Of a stretch of DNA of 64,000 nt, positions 38,411 to 49,738 are shown one piece after another. The notes under the pieces were generated by a model. It made no database searches. It saw only the letters and a program-made list of their open reading frames with translations, and was not told the origin of the DNA. Source of the stretch: Streptomyces sp. NBC_01283 (GTDB lineage Bacteria > Actinomycetota > Actinomycetes > Streptomycetales > Streptomycetaceae); NCBI RefSeq assembly GCF_041435335.1, contig NZ_CP108430.1:2772501-2836500 (forward strand). Reading direction: 5' to 3'. The position numbers and the translations under genes are program-made. Numbering within the stretch: position 1 is the first letter of the stretch; every line of letters begins with the position of its first letter.

Positions 38411-40108
38411 TCAGGCAGTGAGTCGCGCGATCGCCTCGGCCACGGTGAGCTCCTCGCGCTCGCCGGTGCGGCGGTCCTTCAGCTCCACGACGCCCTCGGC
38501 GGAACGGCGGCCCGCCACCAGGATCTGCGGGACACCGATCAGCTCGGCGTCCGTGAACTTCACGCCGGGCGAGACGCCCGCCCTGTCGTCGACCAGGACC
38601 CGGACGCCCGCCGCGTTCAGCTGCTCGGAGACGTCGAGCGCGAGCTCCGTCTGGAGCGCCTTGCCCGCGGCCACCACGTGGACGTCGGCGGGGGCGATCT
38701 CCTTGGGCCAGCACAGGCCCTTGTCGTCCGCGGTCTGCTCGGCGAGCGCCGCCACCGCGCGCGAGACGCCGATACCGTACGAGCCCATGGTCACGCGGAC
38801 CGGCTTGCCCTGCTGGCCCAGGACGTCGAGCTGGAAGGCGTCGGCGAACTTGCGGCCGAGCTGGAAGATGTGGCCGATCTCGATGGCGCGGTCCAGCTTC
38901 AGGCCGGTGCCGCACTTGGGGCAGGGGTCGCCCTCCTCGACGACCACGACGTCGAGGTAGTCGTCGACCTCGAAGTCACGGCCCGCGACGACGTTCTTCG
39001 CATGCGTGTTGATCTTGTTCGCGCCGGTGATCCAGGCGGTGCCCGCCGCCACCCGCGGGTCGGCGATGTAGCGGACCTTGTCCAGGCCCTGCGGGCCGAC
39101 GTAGCCGCGTACGAGATCGTCGCGGCCCTCGAAGTCCTCGGCCGTCACCAGCTCCACGACGGCGGGCGCCAGGTGCTCGCCGAGCTTGCCGAGGTCGACC
39201 TCGCGGTCGCCGGGCACGCCCACGGCGACGATCTCGCCGTCGACCTTGACCAGGAGGTTCTTCAGGGTCGCGGAGGCCGGGACGCCGAGGTGGGCGGCGA
39301 GCGTCTCGATGGTCGGGGTGTCGGGGGTGTCCAGCTCCTCGACGGGGCCGTGCGCCGAGCCGTCGGCGGCCTCCGTGACGACGAAGGAGACGGCCTCCGT
39401 GTTGGCCGCGTAGTCGCACGCGGGGCAGTCCACGAAGGTGTCCTCGCCGGCCGGCGCGGGCGCCAGGAACTCCTCGGAGGCCGAGCCGCCCATCGCGCCG
39501 GAGACGGCGGAGACGATGCGGTGGTCGAGGCCGAGACGCTCGAAGATCTTGATGTACGCGGCGCGGTGCAGGGCGTACGACTCGGCGAGGCCCTCGTCCG
39601 TGGTGTCGAAGGAGTACGAGTCCTTCATCTGGAACTCGCGGCCGCGGAGCACACCGGCGCGGGGGCGGGCCTCGTCGCGGTACTTCGTCTGGATCTGGTA
39701 GAGGATCACCGGCAGGTCCTTGTAGGACGAGCACTGGTCCTTGACGATCTGGGTGAAGATCTCCTCGTGCGTCGGACCGAGGAGGTAGTCGGCGCCCTTG
39801 CGGTCCTTGAGGCGGAACAGCAGGTCGCCGTACTCGTCGTAGCGGCCCGTCGCGTCGTACGACTCCTTGGGCAGGAGCGCTGGCAGGAGGACTTCCTGGG
39901 CGCCGATGGCGTCCATCTCCTCGCGCACGACGTGGGTGATGTTCTCCAGGACCTTCTTGCCCAGCGGCAGCCAGGACCAGATGCCTGCGGCGGTGCGGCG
40001 GACGTATCCGGCCCGGACGAGCAGCTTGTGGTTGAGCGTCTCTGCGTCCGCCGGGTCGTCGCGCAGTGTCTTGATCATCAATCGGGACATGCGCTGGACC
40101 TGGGCCAT
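38411..40108 (-). CDS. proS: Prolyl-tRNA synthetase
   Basis: Class II synthetase, 565 residues, bacterial type with the editing (YbaK-like) insertion between motifs 2 and 3 (about 225-400, including [23 protein letters not shown]). Motif 1 and 2 regions ([38 protein letters not shown]) and motif 3 ([16 protein letters not shown]) are present, followed by the anticodon-binding domain. The start [19 protein letters not shown] is standard. Confidence 0.97.
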   Translation of the reverse strand: MAQVQRMSRLMIKTLRDDPADAETLNHKLLVRAGYVRRTAAGIWSWLPLGKKVLENITHVVREEMDAIGAQEVLLPALLPKESYDATGRYDEYGDLLFRLKDRKGADYLLGPTHEEIFTQIVKDQCSSYKDLPVILYQIQTKYRDEARPRAGVLRGREFQMKDSYSFDTTDEGLAESYALHRAAYIKIFERLGLDHRIVSAVSGAMGGSASEEFLAPAPAGEDTFVDCPACDYAANTEAVSFVVTEAADGSAHGPVEELDTPDTPTIETLAAHLGVPASATLKNLLVKVDGEIVAVGVPGDREVDLGKLGEHLAPAVVELVTAEDFEGRDDLVRGYVGPQGLDKVRYIADPRVAAGTAWITGANKINTHAKNVVAGRDFEVDDYLDVVVVEEGDPCPKCGTGLKLDRAIEIGHIFQLGRKFADAFQLDVLGQQGKPVRVTMGSYGIGVSRAVAALAEQTADDKGLCWPKEIAPADVHVVAAGKALQTELALDVSEQLNAAGVRVLVDDRAGVSPGVKFTDAELIGVPQILVAGRRSAEGVVELKDRRTGEREELTVAEAIARLTA

Positions 40109-40214
40109 GGTGAACTCCTGCGAAAGGGGGTCCCCCCTGCTCGGCCTAAGCCGAGAGCTTGGGGAAGGGTGATGGCAGGAGGTTAGCCGGGGCCCGGGCG
40201 CGGGCGGAAATCGG

Positions 40215-40760
40215 TTAGCTGCCCGACCGCTTCAGCGGCAGGGGCGCGCCCATCACCGCGTACGGCTTCTGGGCGCTGGGGAACTGGACGTTGCGGGCCA
40301 GGTCCGCGTACCCGAGCGAGCGGTAGAGGCCGCGTGCGGGGCTCTCGACGTCGATCGCGGAGAGGATCGAGCGCGGCTGGTCGACCGTGTCCGTGATGGT
40401 GGTGATGAGGGTGCGGCCGACGCCGCGGTTCTGGTAACCGGGCTGCACATGGAGCTCGGTGATCACGAAGGAGTCGTCGAGCCAGTCCTCCACGCCGTGG
40501 ACCCGCAGATACGGCTCGACGACCGTGGACCACCAGTGGCCGCGGTCGTTGGGCATGCCGTAGACGAAGCCGACGAGCCGCCCCTCGGGGGTGGTGGCGC
40601 CGAGCGCGCGGGCGCCGGGGTAGGTGAGGTGCCGCAGCACGATCTGGCGCCGCACGGTCACCTCGTCGTCGCTGAGCCCGAAGGCGTGGGCCTGCACCCG
40701 CAGCGCTTCGTCCACGTGCGTGGCGAGGTCCAGCGGCCCGATCACGACGTCGTCAGTCAT
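40215..40760 (-). CDS. GNAT family N-acetyltransferase
   Basis: A 181-residue single GNAT domain. The acetyl-CoA-binding motif A is [20 protein letters not shown] (Q/R-x-x-G-x-G), and motif B includes [12 protein letters not shown]. Substrate unknown. It lies downstream of a second GNAT gene, same strand, 106 nt away, and upstream of proS. Confidence 0.88.
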   Translation of the reverse strand: MTDDVVIGPLDLATHVDEALRVQAHAFGLSDDEVTVRRQIVLRHLTYPGARALGATTPEGRLVGFVYGMPNDRGHWWSTVVEPYLRVHGVEDWLDDSFVITELHVQPGYQNRGVGRTLITTITDTVDQPRSILSAIDVESPARGLYRSLGYADLARNVQFPSAQKPYAVMGAPLPLKRSGS

Positions 40761-40865
40761 GCGCCGAACTTTAACTCGCGGACGGGGGTGCGTGAGGAGT
40801 GCGGTGTGAGACGCGCAGGGGCCGGAACCGGACGTGAACCGGACCGGAACCTGCCCCGAACCTGA

Positions 40866-41714
40866 CTAGAACAGGACGCTCATGAACGCCCCGACCTCCT
40901 GGAACCCCACCCGCCGGTACGCCGCCCTGGCCGCGGTGTTGAAGTCGTTGACGTAGAGGCTGACGACCGGGGCGACGTCCGCGAGGGCGTACCGCAGGAC
41001 GGCCGCCATGCCCGGTGCCGCGTAGCCCTGGCCCCGGTACTCGGGGGCCACCCAGACGCCCTGCACCTGGCAGGCCTGTGCGGTGGCCGCGCCGATCTCG
41101 GCCTTGAAGACGACCTTGCCGTCGCGGTCGAGGCGGGCGAAGGAGCGGCCCCCGCCGACGAGTTCGGCGACCCGCGCCTGGTAGAGGAGTCCGCCGTCGC
41201 CGGCGAGCGGTGAGATGCCGACCTCCTCGGTGAACATCGCCACGCACGCGGGCATGATCGTCTCCATCTCGTCCTTGCGGACGCGACGGACGTACGGGTC
41301 GGGGGCGATGTCCCGCGGGAGGCGGTCGGTGACCATCAGGGGCTGCTGGGCGCGGACCTCGCGGGCGGGGCCCCAGGACGGTTCGAGCAGCCGCCAGAGC
41401 TGGGCGGTGGGCTCGGCGGGGCCGACGATGGAGGAGCAGCGGCGGCCTGCCCTGCGCGCGCGGTCCGCGAAGGCGCGGACCGCGCGCGGGGTCGCGCAGA
41501 TGGGGACGAGGTTGGCGCCCGCGTAGCAGAGGGACTCCAGCATTCCGTCCTGGTACCAGCCCCACATCTCGCCGCCGAGCCGCCACGGGTCGAGGCCCGC
41601 GACGCGGACCCGTGAGGTCACGAAGGCGTTGGCCACCGGCTCGCGGTCGAGCACAGCGAGCGCGGCGTCCAGGTCACTCGGTTCGAGGACCCTGGTGGTG
41701 GTCTGCGTCAACAA
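40866..41714 (-). CDS. GNAT acetyltransferase with DUF4081 domain
   Basis: A 282-residue protein with an N-terminal DUF4081-type domain (EPSDLDAALAVLDREPVAN, WGWYQDGMLESLCYAGANL) and a C-terminal GNAT domain whose motif A is VWVAPEYRGQGYAAPGMAAV. Both halves adopt GNAT folds in this family. I place the start at TTG 41714 because GGAG lies 8 nt upstream; a GTG at 41762 extends the frame but has no useful ribosome site. Substrate unknown. Confidence 0.85.
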   Translation of the reverse strand: MLTQTTTRVLEPSDLDAALAVLDREPVANAFVTSRVRVAGLDPWRLGGEMWGWYQDGMLESLCYAGANLVPICATPRAVRAFADRARRAGRRCSSIVGPAEPTAQLWRLLEPSWGPAREVRAQQPLMVTDRLPRDIAPDPYVRRVRKDEMETIMPACVAMFTEEVGISPLAGDGGLLYQARVAELVGGGRSFARLDRDGKVVFKAEIGAATAQACQVQGVWVAPEYRGQGYAAPGMAAVLRYALADVAPVVSLYVNDFNTAARAAYRRVGFQEVGAFMSVLF

Positions 41715-41897
41715 CGGGGCGTCTCCATCACTCCCTGCGGGCAACGACAACCAGTCGAACACCCTGCTAGCGTCGCCGCGTGCCCTCAGGGCGTCGGTCA
41801 GGGCTTGACCGTCGCGTCACTGCGAGAAGCCCCTCGGGGCGGAGTCACACGGTCTGCTGATCTCCGTACTTTAACCGGAGATGCCGAGTAGCACCGC

Positions 41898-41946
41898 ACG
41901 CAAGGGACCGGGCGCCACCTCCGGAGGGGCACCCGGTCCCTTGCGT
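41898..41946 (-). terminator. ispG terminator
   Basis: Perfect 15-bp inverted repeat ACGCAAGGGACCGGG (41898-41912) / CCCGGTCCCTTGCGT (41932-41946) right after the ispG stop codon; the 19-nt loop contains a further small GC-rich pairing. Confidence 0.85.
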
Positions 41947-41957
41947 CATGTCAGGCG

Positions 41958-43115
41958 TCAGCCCGCGACGGCCACCGTCGGTTCGCCCGAGGGGATGCCG
42001 TCCTTCTCCATCTGCTCGGCGATCTTCATGGCCTCTTCGATGAGCGTCTCGACGATCTTCGACTCGGGGACGGTCTTGATGACCTCGCCCTTGACGAAGA
42101 TCTGACCCTTGCCGTTGCCGGACGCGACACCGAGGTCGGCCTCGCGGGCCTCGCCGGGGCCGTTCACGACGCAGCCCATGACGGCGACGCGCAGCGGGAC
42201 CTCCATGCCGTCCAGGCCCGCGGTGACCTCTTCGGCCAGCTTGTAGACGTCGACCTGGGCGCGGCCGCAGGAGGGGCAGGAGACGATCTCCAGGCGGCGC
42301 GGCTTGAGGTTGAGGGACTCCAGGATCTGGATGCCGACCTTGATCTCCTCGACCGGCGGGGCCGAGAGGGAGACGCGGATCGTGTCGCCGATGCCCTCGG
42401 AGAGCAGCGCGCCGAAGGCCACCGCCGACTTGATCGTGCCCTGGAAGGCGGGACCGGCCTCCGTCACACCGAGGTGCAGGGGGTAGTCGCACGCCGCCGC
42501 GAGCTGGCGGTAGGCGTTGACCATGACCACCGGGTCGTTGTGCTTGACCGAGATCTTGATGTCCCGGAAGCCGTGCTCCTCGAAGAGCGACGCCTCCCAC
42601 AGGGCCGACTCGACCAGTGCCTCGGGAGTCGCCTTGCCGTACTTCTTGAGAAGGCGCGCGTCCAGCGAACCCGCGTTCACGCCGATCCGGATGGGGGTGC
42701 CCGCGTCGTTCGCGGCGCGCGCGATCTCCTTGACCTTGTCGTCGAACTGCTTGATGTTGCCCGGGTTCACACGGACAGCGGCGCAGCCGGCGTCGATCGC
42801 GGCGAATACGTACTTCGGCTGGAAGTGGATGTCGGCGATCACCGGGATCTGCGACTTCCGCGCGATCGTCGCGAGGGCGTCCGCGTCGTCCTGCGTCGGA
42901 CAGGCGACCCGCACGATCTGGCAGCCGGACGCGGTCAGCTCCGCGATCTGCTGCAGCGTCGCCCCGATGTCGGACGTACGCGTCGTCGTCATCGACTGCA
43001 CGGACACAGGCGCGTCCCCGCCGACGGCGACCGTACCGACCTGGATCTTGCGGCTGACCCGGCGGTCGGCGAGCTTGGTCGGTACGGACGGGATTCCGAG
43101 AGAAACGGCAGTCAT
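41958..43115 (-). CDS. ispG: (E)-4-hydroxy-3-methylbut-2-enyl-diphosphate synthase
   Basis: Penultimate step of the MEP isoprenoid pathway, a [4Fe-4S] reductase. The 385-residue protein has the TIM-barrel half ([49 protein letters not shown]) and the C-terminal cluster domain with cysteines in [12 protein letters not shown] and [14 protein letters not shown] 43115 matches the usual start; the frame is open upstream. dxr of the same pathway lies two genes upstream with an intramembrane protease between, the common streptomycete order. Confidence 0.97.
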   Translation of the reverse strand: MTAVSLGIPSVPTKLADRRVSRKIQVGTVAVGGDAPVSVQSMTTTRTSDIGATLQQIAELTASGCQIVRVACPTQDDADALATIARKSQIPVIADIHFQPKYVFAAIDAGCAAVRVNPGNIKQFDDKVKEIARAANDAGTPIRIGVNAGSLDARLLKKYGKATPEALVESALWEASLFEEHGFRDIKISVKHNDPVVMVNAYRQLAAACDYPLHLGVTEAGPAFQGTIKSAVAFGALLSEGIGDTIRVSLSAPPVEEIKVGIQILESLNLKPRRLEIVSCPSCGRAQVDVYKLAEEVTAGLDGMEVPLRVAVMGCVVNGPGEAREADLGVASGNGKGQIFVKGEVIKTVPESKIVETLIEEAMKIAEQMEKDGIPSGEPTVAVAG

Positions 43116-43278
43116 CTGGCGTGCATCCCCAAGGTGTGGATCAAGGTCCCGAGATCGGCGGGCTCCAGGCTTCGAGATTACGGCACCCCACAGGGCCCGA
43201 GCACATCCCGTCCCCAAGTCCACCCAATGGTGGGCGACCGGACACATAGAGTGCCCGGCCGCCGCAAACTTCGCATTA

Positions 43279-44580
43279 CTACGAGATTCTTACCGGGTTA
43301 ACTACATCCGCGATCAGGACGAGAATCGTGAAGCAGATGAAGATTCCGGCCACCACATAGGCAACGGGCATCAGCTTCGCGACGTCGAAGGGGCCCGGGT
43401 CGGGCCGCTTCAGGAGCTTGGCCGCCTTGCGGCGCACCGACTCCCACAGCGCCCCGGCGATGTGCCCGCCGTCAAGGGGCAGCAGCGGCAGCATGTTGAA
43501 CAGGAACAGCGAGAGGTTGAAGCCCGCCACCAGGAACAGCATCATCGCGATCTGGTTCTCCGGCGGGATGTCCAGCGTGAAGACCTCGCCGCCCACGCGG
43601 GCCGCGCCGACGACGCCCATCGGGGAGTCCTGCTTGCGGTCGCCGTCCCCGAAGGCCGCGTCCCACAGGTCGGGGATCTTGGACGGCAGGGCGATGAGCG
43701 ACTCGACGCCGTTCTCCATCATGTCGCCCATGCGGTTCACGGAGTCGCCGAAGCCCTGCTGGACGATGCCGGTGGCGGGGGTGAAGCCGAGGAAGCCCGC
43801 GTAGACGTACTTCCCCTGGACGTATCCGCCGTCGCCGTCCGTCTTGCTGACCTGGTTCTTGATCAGGTTGGCGTGCAGGTCGACCCGCTTGCCGTCGCGC
43901 TCGACCGTGATGGTGGCCGGGCCGATGGTCTCGCGGATCTTGCCCTGGAGCGCGGACCAGTCGTCGACGGGCTCGCCCTGGAAGGCCACGATCTTGTCGC
44001 CGAGCCTCAGTCCCGCGGCCTTGGCGGGCGCGGCCGTGTCGCCCTTCTGGCACTTGGTGCGGTTCTCGCTCTGCTGGATGACGCAGTCGGACACCTTGCC
44101 GACCGTCGTCGTCTGCGTGCTGATGCCGAAGGTCATCATCACGCCGAGGAAGATCACCACGGCGAGGATGAGGTTCATGAACGGGCCCGCGAACATCACG
44201 ATCACGCGCTTCCACGGCTTGCGCGTGTAGAAGAGGCGGGTCTCGTCGCCGGGCTTGAGCTCCTCGAAGGCCGCCGACCGCGCGTCCTCGATCATGCCGC
44301 GCCAGGGCGACGTCGAGCGTGCCTCTATGCGGCCGTCCGGTCCCGGCGGGAACATGCCGATCATGCGGATGTACCCGCCGAGGGGGATGGCCTTGACGCC
44401 GTACTCGGTGTCGCCCTTCTTGCGCGAGAAGATCGTCGGGCCGAAACCGACCATGTACTGCGGCACGCGGATGCCGAACAGCTTGGCGGTCGACAGATGG
44501 CCCAGCTCGTGCCAGGCGATCGAGAAGAGCAGCCCGACCGCGAAGACGACTATGCCGAGGATCATCATCAGGGTCGTCAT
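43279..44580 (-). CDS. Site-2 (RseP-like) intramembrane metalloprotease
   Basis: A 433-residue M50B protease. The zinc motif HELGH is at residues 24-28 in the first transmembrane helix, the third zinc ligand lies in the C-terminal [15 protein letters not shown] motif, and a PDZ domain (about 170-260, [19 protein letters not shown]) is between. It should cleave membrane-anchored anti-sigma factors or similar substrates within the membrane. Its ATG overlaps the dxr stop (ATGA). Confidence 0.93.
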   Translation of the reverse strand: MTTLMMILGIVVFAVGLLFSIAWHELGHLSTAKLFGIRVPQYMVGFGPTIFSRKKGDTEYGVKAIPLGGYIRMIGMFPPGPDGRIEARSTSPWRGMIEDARSAAFEELKPGDETRLFYTRKPWKRVIVMFAGPFMNLILAVVIFLGVMMTFGISTQTTTVGKVSDCVIQQSENRTKCQKGDTAAPAKAAGLRLGDKIVAFQGEPVDDWSALQGKIRETIGPATITVERDGKRVDLHANLIKNQVSKTDGDGGYVQGKYVYAGFLGFTPATGIVQQGFGDSVNRMGDMMENGVESLIALPSKIPDLWDAAFGDGDRKQDSPMGVVGAARVGGEVFTLDIPPENQIAMMLFLVAGFNLSLFLFNMLPLLPLDGGHIAGALWESVRRKAAKLLKRPDPGPFDVAKLMPVAYVVAGIFICFTILVLIADVVNPVRIS

Positions 44581-45833
44581 GCGCGGGCCTCCGCGGTCGC
44601 CTTCGCCGTCAGTTCACGGGCCCGGGCACGCGCCCAGGTCTCCGCTTCGAGGACGTCCGCGACGGTCAGGGAAGTTCCCGCGGCCGGTGTGCCGTGTTCG
44701 GCGACGACCTTCGTGACGGTCTCCATGATCCCGTTGAAGGGCAGGGCGCCGTTCAAGAACGCGTCCACGCACTCCTCGTTGGCGGCATTGAACACCGCCG
44801 GGGCCGTGCCCGCGAGCTTCCCCACGTGCCGGGCGAGCCCGACCGACGGAAAAGCGTCATTGTCGAGGGGGAAGAACTCCCAGCTGGAGGCCTTCGTCCA
44901 GTCGAAGGCGGGCGCCGCGTCCGGCACTCGCTCGGGCCAGCCGATGCCGATGGCGATCGGACCGCTCATGTCGGGCGGCGTGGCCTGGGCCAGCGTCGAC
45001 CCGTCGGTGAACTCGACCATGGAGTGCACGTACGACTGCGGGTGGACGACGACCTCGATGCGCTCGAAGGGGATGTCGTAGAGGAGGTGCGCCTCGATGA
45101 CTTCCAGGCCCTTGTTGACGAGCGTCGCCGAGTTGACGGTGATGACCGGGCCCATGGCCCAGGTGGGGTGCGCGAGCGCGTCGTCCGGTGTGACGTTCGC
45201 CAGATCGGCCTTCGTACGCCCCCGGAACGGGCCCCCGGAGGCCGTGACGACCAGCTTGCGCACATCGGCGCGGGTGCCCGCGGCGAGCGCCTGGAAGAGC
45301 GCGGCGTGCTCGGAGTCGACGGGGATGATCTGCCCCGGCTTGGCGAGCGCCTTCACCAGCGGGCCGCCGACGATCAGCGACTCCTTGTTGGCGAGCGCGA
45401 GGGTGCGGCCCGCTTCGAGCGCCGCGAGGGTGGGCGCGAGCCCGATGGATCCCGTGATGCCGTTCAGGACGGTGTGGCACTGCGACGCGGCGAGCTGCGT
45501 GGCCGCGTCGGGCCCGGCGAGGACCTCGGGCAGCGGCTCGTCGCCGTACTGCCCCTTCAGCGCCTCGCGCAGCGCCGGTACGACGTCCTCGCGGGCCACG
45601 GCCACGGTCCGCACCCGCAGCCGCCTCGCCTGCTCGGCGAGCAGTCCGACGCGGCCGCCGGCGGCGGAGAGCGCGGTGACGCGGAAGCGACCGGGGTTGC
45701 GCAGGACGAGATCGATGGCCTGGGTGCCGATCGACCCGGTCGAGCCGAGGATGACGATGTCCCGCGGACCGTCCGTGACGACGGGGTCGAAGACGAGATG
45801 CGGGTCGGCGAGGGGGGCTGGACTGTCGCTCAT
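44577..45833 (-). CDS. dxr: 1-deoxy-D-xylulose-5-phosphate reductoisomerase
   Basis: Second step of the MEP pathway, NADPH- and metal-dependent. The 418-residue protein has the NADPH motif [38 protein letters not shown] with metal ligands Asp and Glu, and [15 protein letters not shown], the flexible substrate loop. A family-typical C-terminal four-helix region ends [15 protein letters not shown]. It overlaps the protease gene and precedes ispG. Confidence 0.96.
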   Translation of the reverse strand: MSDSPAPLADPHLVFDPVVTDGPRDIVILGSTGSIGTQAIDLVLRNPGRFRVTALSAAGGRVGLLAEQARRLRVRTVAVAREDVVPALREALKGQYGDEPLPEVLAGPDAATQLAASQCHTVLNGITGSIGLAPTLAALEAGRTLALANKESLIVGGPLVKALAKPGQIIPVDSEHAALFQALAAGTRADVRKLVVTASGGPFRGRTKADLANVTPDDALAHPTWAMGPVITVNSATLVNKGLEVIEAHLLYDIPFERIEVVVHPQSYVHSMVEFTDGSTLAQATPPDMSGPIAIGIGWPERVPDAAPAFDWTKASSWEFFPLDNDAFPSVGLARHVGKLAGTAPAVFNAANEECVDAFLNGALPFNGIMETVTKVVAEHGTPAAGTSLTVADVLEAETWARARARELTAKATAEARA

Positions 45834-45916
45834 CCCCCCATTCTTGCCTGGGCGGCGGTGTGAGGAGACACTGCGCCCCGATCCGGTCGGCCGGAATCGT
45901 GTTCTGGGCGGGAACT

Positions 45917-45955
45917 CCGGCCGGGGACGGGCGGGAACCCGCCCCCGGCCGCCGG
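45917..45955 (-). terminator. Terminator of the acyl-CoA dehydrogenase gene
   Basis: GC-rich inverted repeat directly after the stop codon: GGCCGGGG...CGGGCGGG pairs with CCCGCCCCCGGCC around a 2-nt AA centre, with one bulge. Confidence 0.6.
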
Positions 45956-45956
45956 C

Positions 45957-47903
45957 TCAGCGGATCGGCCGGTGGACGTTCTCCCGGGTGCTCGGACCCG
46001 GTGTGGCGTCCGCGATCCAGGGTCCTTCGCCGCTGGGGTCCACGACGCCCGACTCCAGCCAGGTGTACATGCCGTTCAGGACGCCCTTGACCACCTTGCG
46101 GTCGACGTCGTCCGTGTTGGTCCACAGGCGGTCGAACAGCTCGTCGACGCGGATGCGGGACTGACGGCAGAACGTGTCGGCCAGCTGGTAGGCCTCGCGG
46201 CCGTGGTCCTCCGTCGTCCGCAGGAGCTCGGCGCGCACGCAGGCCGCGCTCATCGCGAAGAGTTCGGCGCCGATGTCGACCACGCGGCCCAGGAAGCCCT
46301 GCTTGGTCTCCATCTTTCCCTGCCAGCGCGACATCGCGTAGAACGTCGAGCGGGCCAGCTTGCGGGCGCCCCGTTCCACGTAGCGCAGGTGCGGGGAGAG
46401 GTTCGCGTGGCCGCTGGGGTGGAACTCGGTGTACGAGCGCGGGAGCTGGCCCGGGCCGGTGACCAGTTTCGGCAGCCAGCGTGCGTAGAAGCCGCCTGCC
46501 CGCGCGCCCGCCTTCGCCTTGTCGGTGAGGGACTTGTCCGGGTCGATCAGGTCGCCCGCCACCTTGAGGTGCGCGTCCACCGCCTCGCGGGCGATGAGCA
46601 GGTGCATGATCTCCGTCGAGCCCTCGAAGATGCGGTTGATGCGCAGATCGCGCAGGACCTGTTCGGCCGGGACCGCGCGCTCGCCGCGGGCCGCGAGGGA
46701 CTCCGCGGTCTCGAAGCCGCGGCCGCCGCGGATCTGCACCAGCTCGTCCGCCATCAGACAGCCCATCTCGGAGCCGTACAGCTTGGCGAGCGCCGCCTCG
46801 ATGCGGATGTCGTTGCGGTCCTCGTCGGCCATCTGGGAGGAGAGGTCGAGTACGGCCTCCAGGGCGAAGGTCGTGGCCGCGATGAAGGAGATCTTCGCGC
46901 CGACCGCCTCGTGCAGCGCGACCGGCTTGCCCCACTGCTCCCGCGCGCCCGACCACTCACGGGCGATCTTCAGGCACCACTTGCCCGCGCCGACGCACAT
47001 CGCGGGCAGCGAGAGGCGGCCGGTGTTGAGGGTCGTCAGGGCGATCTTCAGGCCCGCGCCCTCCGGTCCGATGCGGTGCGCGGCGGGGACGCGGACCTGG
47101 TGGAAGCGGGTCACGCCGTTCTCCAGGCCGCGCAGGCCCATGAAGGCGTTGCGGTTCTCGACGGTGATGCCCTCGGCCGCGGCCTCCACCACGAAGGCCG
47201 TGATGCCGCCCTTGTGGCCCTCGGATTTCGGCACGCGCGCCATGACGACCAGGAGGTCGGCGACGACACCGTTCGTCGTCCACAGCTTCACGCCGTCCAG
47301 GACGTACGAGTCGCCGTCCGGCACCGCCATGGTGGCAAGCCGCGCCGGGTCGGAGCCCACGTCCGGCTCGGTCAGGAGGAACGCGCTGATGTCCGTGCGG
47401 GCGCAGCGCGGCAGGAACTCGTCCTTCTGCTCCTGGGTGCCGAACTGCTTGAGCGGCTGCGGTACGCCGATCGACTGGTGCGCGGAGAGGAGCGCGCCGA
47501 TCGCAGGGTTCGCGGAGCCGACCAGGGCCAGGGCCTTGTTGTAGTACACCTGCGTGAGGCCGAGCCCGCCGTACTTCGTGTCGATCTTCATGCCGAGGGC
47601 GCCGAGCTCCTTGAGCCCGTTGAGCACCTCGTCGGGGATCTTCGCCTCGCGCTCGATGCGCGCCGAGTCGATCTTCGTCTCGCAGAAGTCGCGGAGCTTG
47701 GCGAGGAATTCCTCGCCGCGCCGGGCGTCCTCGTCGGCGGGCAGGGGGTGCGGGTGGATCAGGTCGAGCCGGAAGCGGCCGAGGAAGAGTTCCTTGGCGA
47801 AGCTGGGCTTGCGCCAGTCCTGCTCGCGGGCGGCCTCGGCGACCTGCCGGGCCTCGCGCTCGGTGACGGACGGACCGGAAGGTGGTGTCGTTGGTGCGGG
47901 CAT
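45957..47903 (-). CDS. Long-form acyl-CoA dehydrogenase
   Basis: FAD enzyme of fatty-acid beta-oxidation, 648 residues, so of the long type with an extra C-terminal domain, as in very-long-chain dehydrogenases. It has FLLTEPDVGSDPARLATMA and KLWTTNGVVADLLVVMARV in the mid domain, ALEAVLDLSS, and the RINRIFEGSTEIMHLLIAREAV block with the catalytic Glu region. The C-terminal 200 residues resemble another helical domain. ATG 47903 is chosen because GAGGTGA precedes it. Monocistronic. Confidence 0.9.
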   Translation of the reverse strand: MPAPTTPPSGPSVTEREARQVAEAAREQDWRKPSFAKELFLGRFRLDLIHPHPLPADEDARRGEEFLAKLRDFCETKIDSARIEREAKIPDEVLNGLKELGALGMKIDTKYGGLGLTQVYYNKALALVGSANPAIGALLSAHQSIGVPQPLKQFGTQEQKDEFLPRCARTDISAFLLTEPDVGSDPARLATMAVPDGDSYVLDGVKLWTTNGVVADLLVVMARVPKSEGHKGGITAFVVEAAAEGITVENRNAFMGLRGLENGVTRFHQVRVPAAHRIGPEGAGLKIALTTLNTGRLSLPAMCVGAGKWCLKIAREWSGAREQWGKPVALHEAVGAKISFIAATTFALEAVLDLSSQMADEDRNDIRIEAALAKLYGSEMGCLMADELVQIRGGRGFETAESLAARGERAVPAEQVLRDLRINRIFEGSTEIMHLLIAREAVDAHLKVAGDLIDPDKSLTDKAKAGARAGGFYARWLPKLVTGPGQLPRSYTEFHPSGHANLSPHLRYVERGARKLARSTFYAMSRWQGKMETKQGFLGRVVDIGAELFAMSAACVRAELLRTTEDHGREAYQLADTFCRQSRIRVDELFDRLWTNTDDVDRKVVKGVLNGMYTWLESGVVDPSGEGPWIADATPGPSTRENVHRPIR

Positions 47904-48085
47904 TGAGGAGCTCACCTCGCCGCGGAGTGGGGCCGGTCGGCTCCGATTGACCCGATCTCGACCCGGTCGGTTACTGACTGGTGCTACTCGATCGTATGGA
48001 TCGTATGTACCCGATTCGCCCCGAGCCCACCAGTCCTCGCGCAGCGTTCGGCCCACCGGGACGCGTGGGACACGCGCACACGAGA

Positions 48086-48120
48086 ACGGCCGGAGCCCCC
48101 GCACAGTGGGCTCCGGCCGT
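48086..48120 (-). terminator. Terminator of the aldehyde dehydrogenase gene
   Basis: ACGGCCGGAGCCC (48086-48098) and GGGCTCCGGCCGT (48108-48120), perfect 13-bp stem with a 9-nt loop, 27 nt after the stop codon. The remaining 47904-48085 should hold the acyl-CoA dehydrogenase promoter. Confidence 0.85.
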
Positions 48121-48147
48121 CCGGTCCGAGAAGTGACGGGAAGTGAC

Positions 48148-49593
48148 CTACAGGTCGAGGCCCGTCAGGACCATGACCCGCTCGTACGTGTAGTCGTCCA
48201 TCGCGAAGCGGACGCCCTCGCGGCCCACGCCGGACTGCTTCACGCCGCCGTACGGCATCTGGTCGGCGCGGTAAGACGGCGCGTCGCCGATGACCACGCC
48301 GCCGACCTCAAGGGCGCGGTGGGCGCGGAAGGCGGTCTGCAGGTCGTGCGTGAAGACGCCCGCCTGGAGGCCGTACTTGGAGTCGTTGACGGCGGCGAAC
48401 GCCTCCGCCTCGCCGTCCACCTTCTTGATCGTGAGGACCGGCCCGAAGACCTCCTCGACGGCAATGGTGGTGCCGGCCGGGACGTCGGCGAGGACGGTCG
48501 GCGCGTACGAGGCGCCGTCCCGCTTGCCGCCCGCGAGGAGCTGCGCACCCGCCTGGACGGCCTCGTCGACCCAGGACTCCACGCGCTTGGCGGCGTCCTC
48601 GTTGACGAGCGGGCCGACGTCGGTCTTCGGGTCGGACGGGTCGCCGGTGACCTGGGCCTCGATGGCCTTGAGGACGCGCGGCACGAGCCGGTCGTACACG
48701 GAGGCGTCGGCGATGACGCGCTGCACCGAGATGCAGGACTGGCCACCCTGGTAGTTGGAGAACGTCGCGATGCGCGAGGCCGCCCAGTCCAGGTCCTCGT
48801 CGGAGGAGAAGTCGGCCAGGACGACGGCGGCGCCGTTTCCGCCGAGCTCCAGGGTGCAGTGCTTGCGCGGCACCGAGTCCAGGATCGCGTAACCGACCTT
48901 CTCGGAGCCGGTGAAGGAGATGACGGGGAGGCGCTCGTCCTGGACGAGGGCGGGCATCTTCTCGTTCGCGACGGGGAGCACGGACCAGGAACCGGCCGGG
49001 AGCTCCGTCTCGGCGAGCAGCTCGCCGATGAGGAGACCCGAGAGCGGGGTCGCCGGAGCCGGCTTGAGGATGATCGGCGTGCCGGACGCGATGGCCGGGG
49101 CGATCTTGTGGGCGCAGAGGTTCAGCGGGAAGTTGAACGGCGCGATGCCCAGGACGACACCCTTGGAGAAGCGGCGCGTGAAGGCGAGACGCCCCTGGCC
49201 ACCGGCGTCGGTGTCGAGGCGCTGGGCCTCGCCGCCGTTGAAGCGGCGGGCTTCCTCGGAGGCGAACCGGAAGACGGAGACGGCACGGCCGACCTCGCCA
49301 CGGGCCCACTTGATCGGCTTGCCGTTCTCCGCGGAGATGAGCTGGGCGATCTCTTCCGTCCGCTCGACGAGCCTGCGGCTCACGTGGTCGAGGGCGGCGG
49401 CCCGCACGTGCGCCGGGGTCGCGGCGAACTCGTCGCGCACGGCGTACGCGGCGGCGACGGCTTCCTCGACCTGGGCGTCGGTCGGTACGGACGCCTTGCC
49501 GACGACCCGTCCGTCCCACGGCGATGTGACGTCGAGAGTGGTCTCACCGGTGGTCTGGCGACCGGCGAGCCAGAAGGCGTGGATGGAAGTCAT
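48148..49593 (-). CDS. Aldehyde dehydrogenase, probably succinate-semialdehyde dehydrogenase
   Basis: A 481-residue NAD(P)-dependent dehydrogenase. The catalytic cysteine is in NYQGGQSCISVQR, the general-base glutamate in CTLELGGNGAAVV, and cofactor-binding segments are APFNFPLNL, ILKPAPATPLSG and FTGSEKVG. ATG 49593 gives the usual length. It is next to a PucR-type regulator and in the same neighbourhood as gabT, so oxidation of succinate semialdehyde from GABA is the best guess; other small aldehydes are possible. Confidence 0.85.
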   Translation of the reverse strand: MTSIHAFWLAGRQTTGETTLDVTSPWDGRVVGKASVPTDAQVEEAVAAAYAVRDEFAATPAHVRAAALDHVSRRLVERTEEIAQLISAENGKPIKWARGEVGRAVSVFRFASEEARRFNGGEAQRLDTDAGGQGRLAFTRRFSKGVVLGIAPFNFPLNLCAHKIAPAIASGTPIILKPAPATPLSGLLIGELLAETELPAGSWSVLPVANEKMPALVQDERLPVISFTGSEKVGYAILDSVPRKHCTLELGGNGAAVVLADFSSDEDLDWAASRIATFSNYQGGQSCISVQRVIADASVYDRLVPRVLKAIEAQVTGDPSDPKTDVGPLVNEDAAKRVESWVDEAVQAGAQLLAGGKRDGASYAPTVLADVPAGTTIAVEEVFGPVLTIKKVDGEAEAFAAVNDSKYGLQAGVFTHDLQTAFRAHRALEVGGVVIGDAPSYRADQMPYGGVKQSGVGREGVRFAMDDYTYERVMVLTGLDL

Positions 49594-49738
49594 GTCGATT
49601 CCCGGCCCTTCCGCGAAGGTGTGTCTTGGGGGGTACGTTCCCCACCGTAGGGGCGGCAAGGGCGCGGGGCGTTTGTCCGACGCGGAGTACTGACCCTTGG
49701 GGCCGCGCCGCTTTGGCAGGGGAACGATTGCCCCGCAG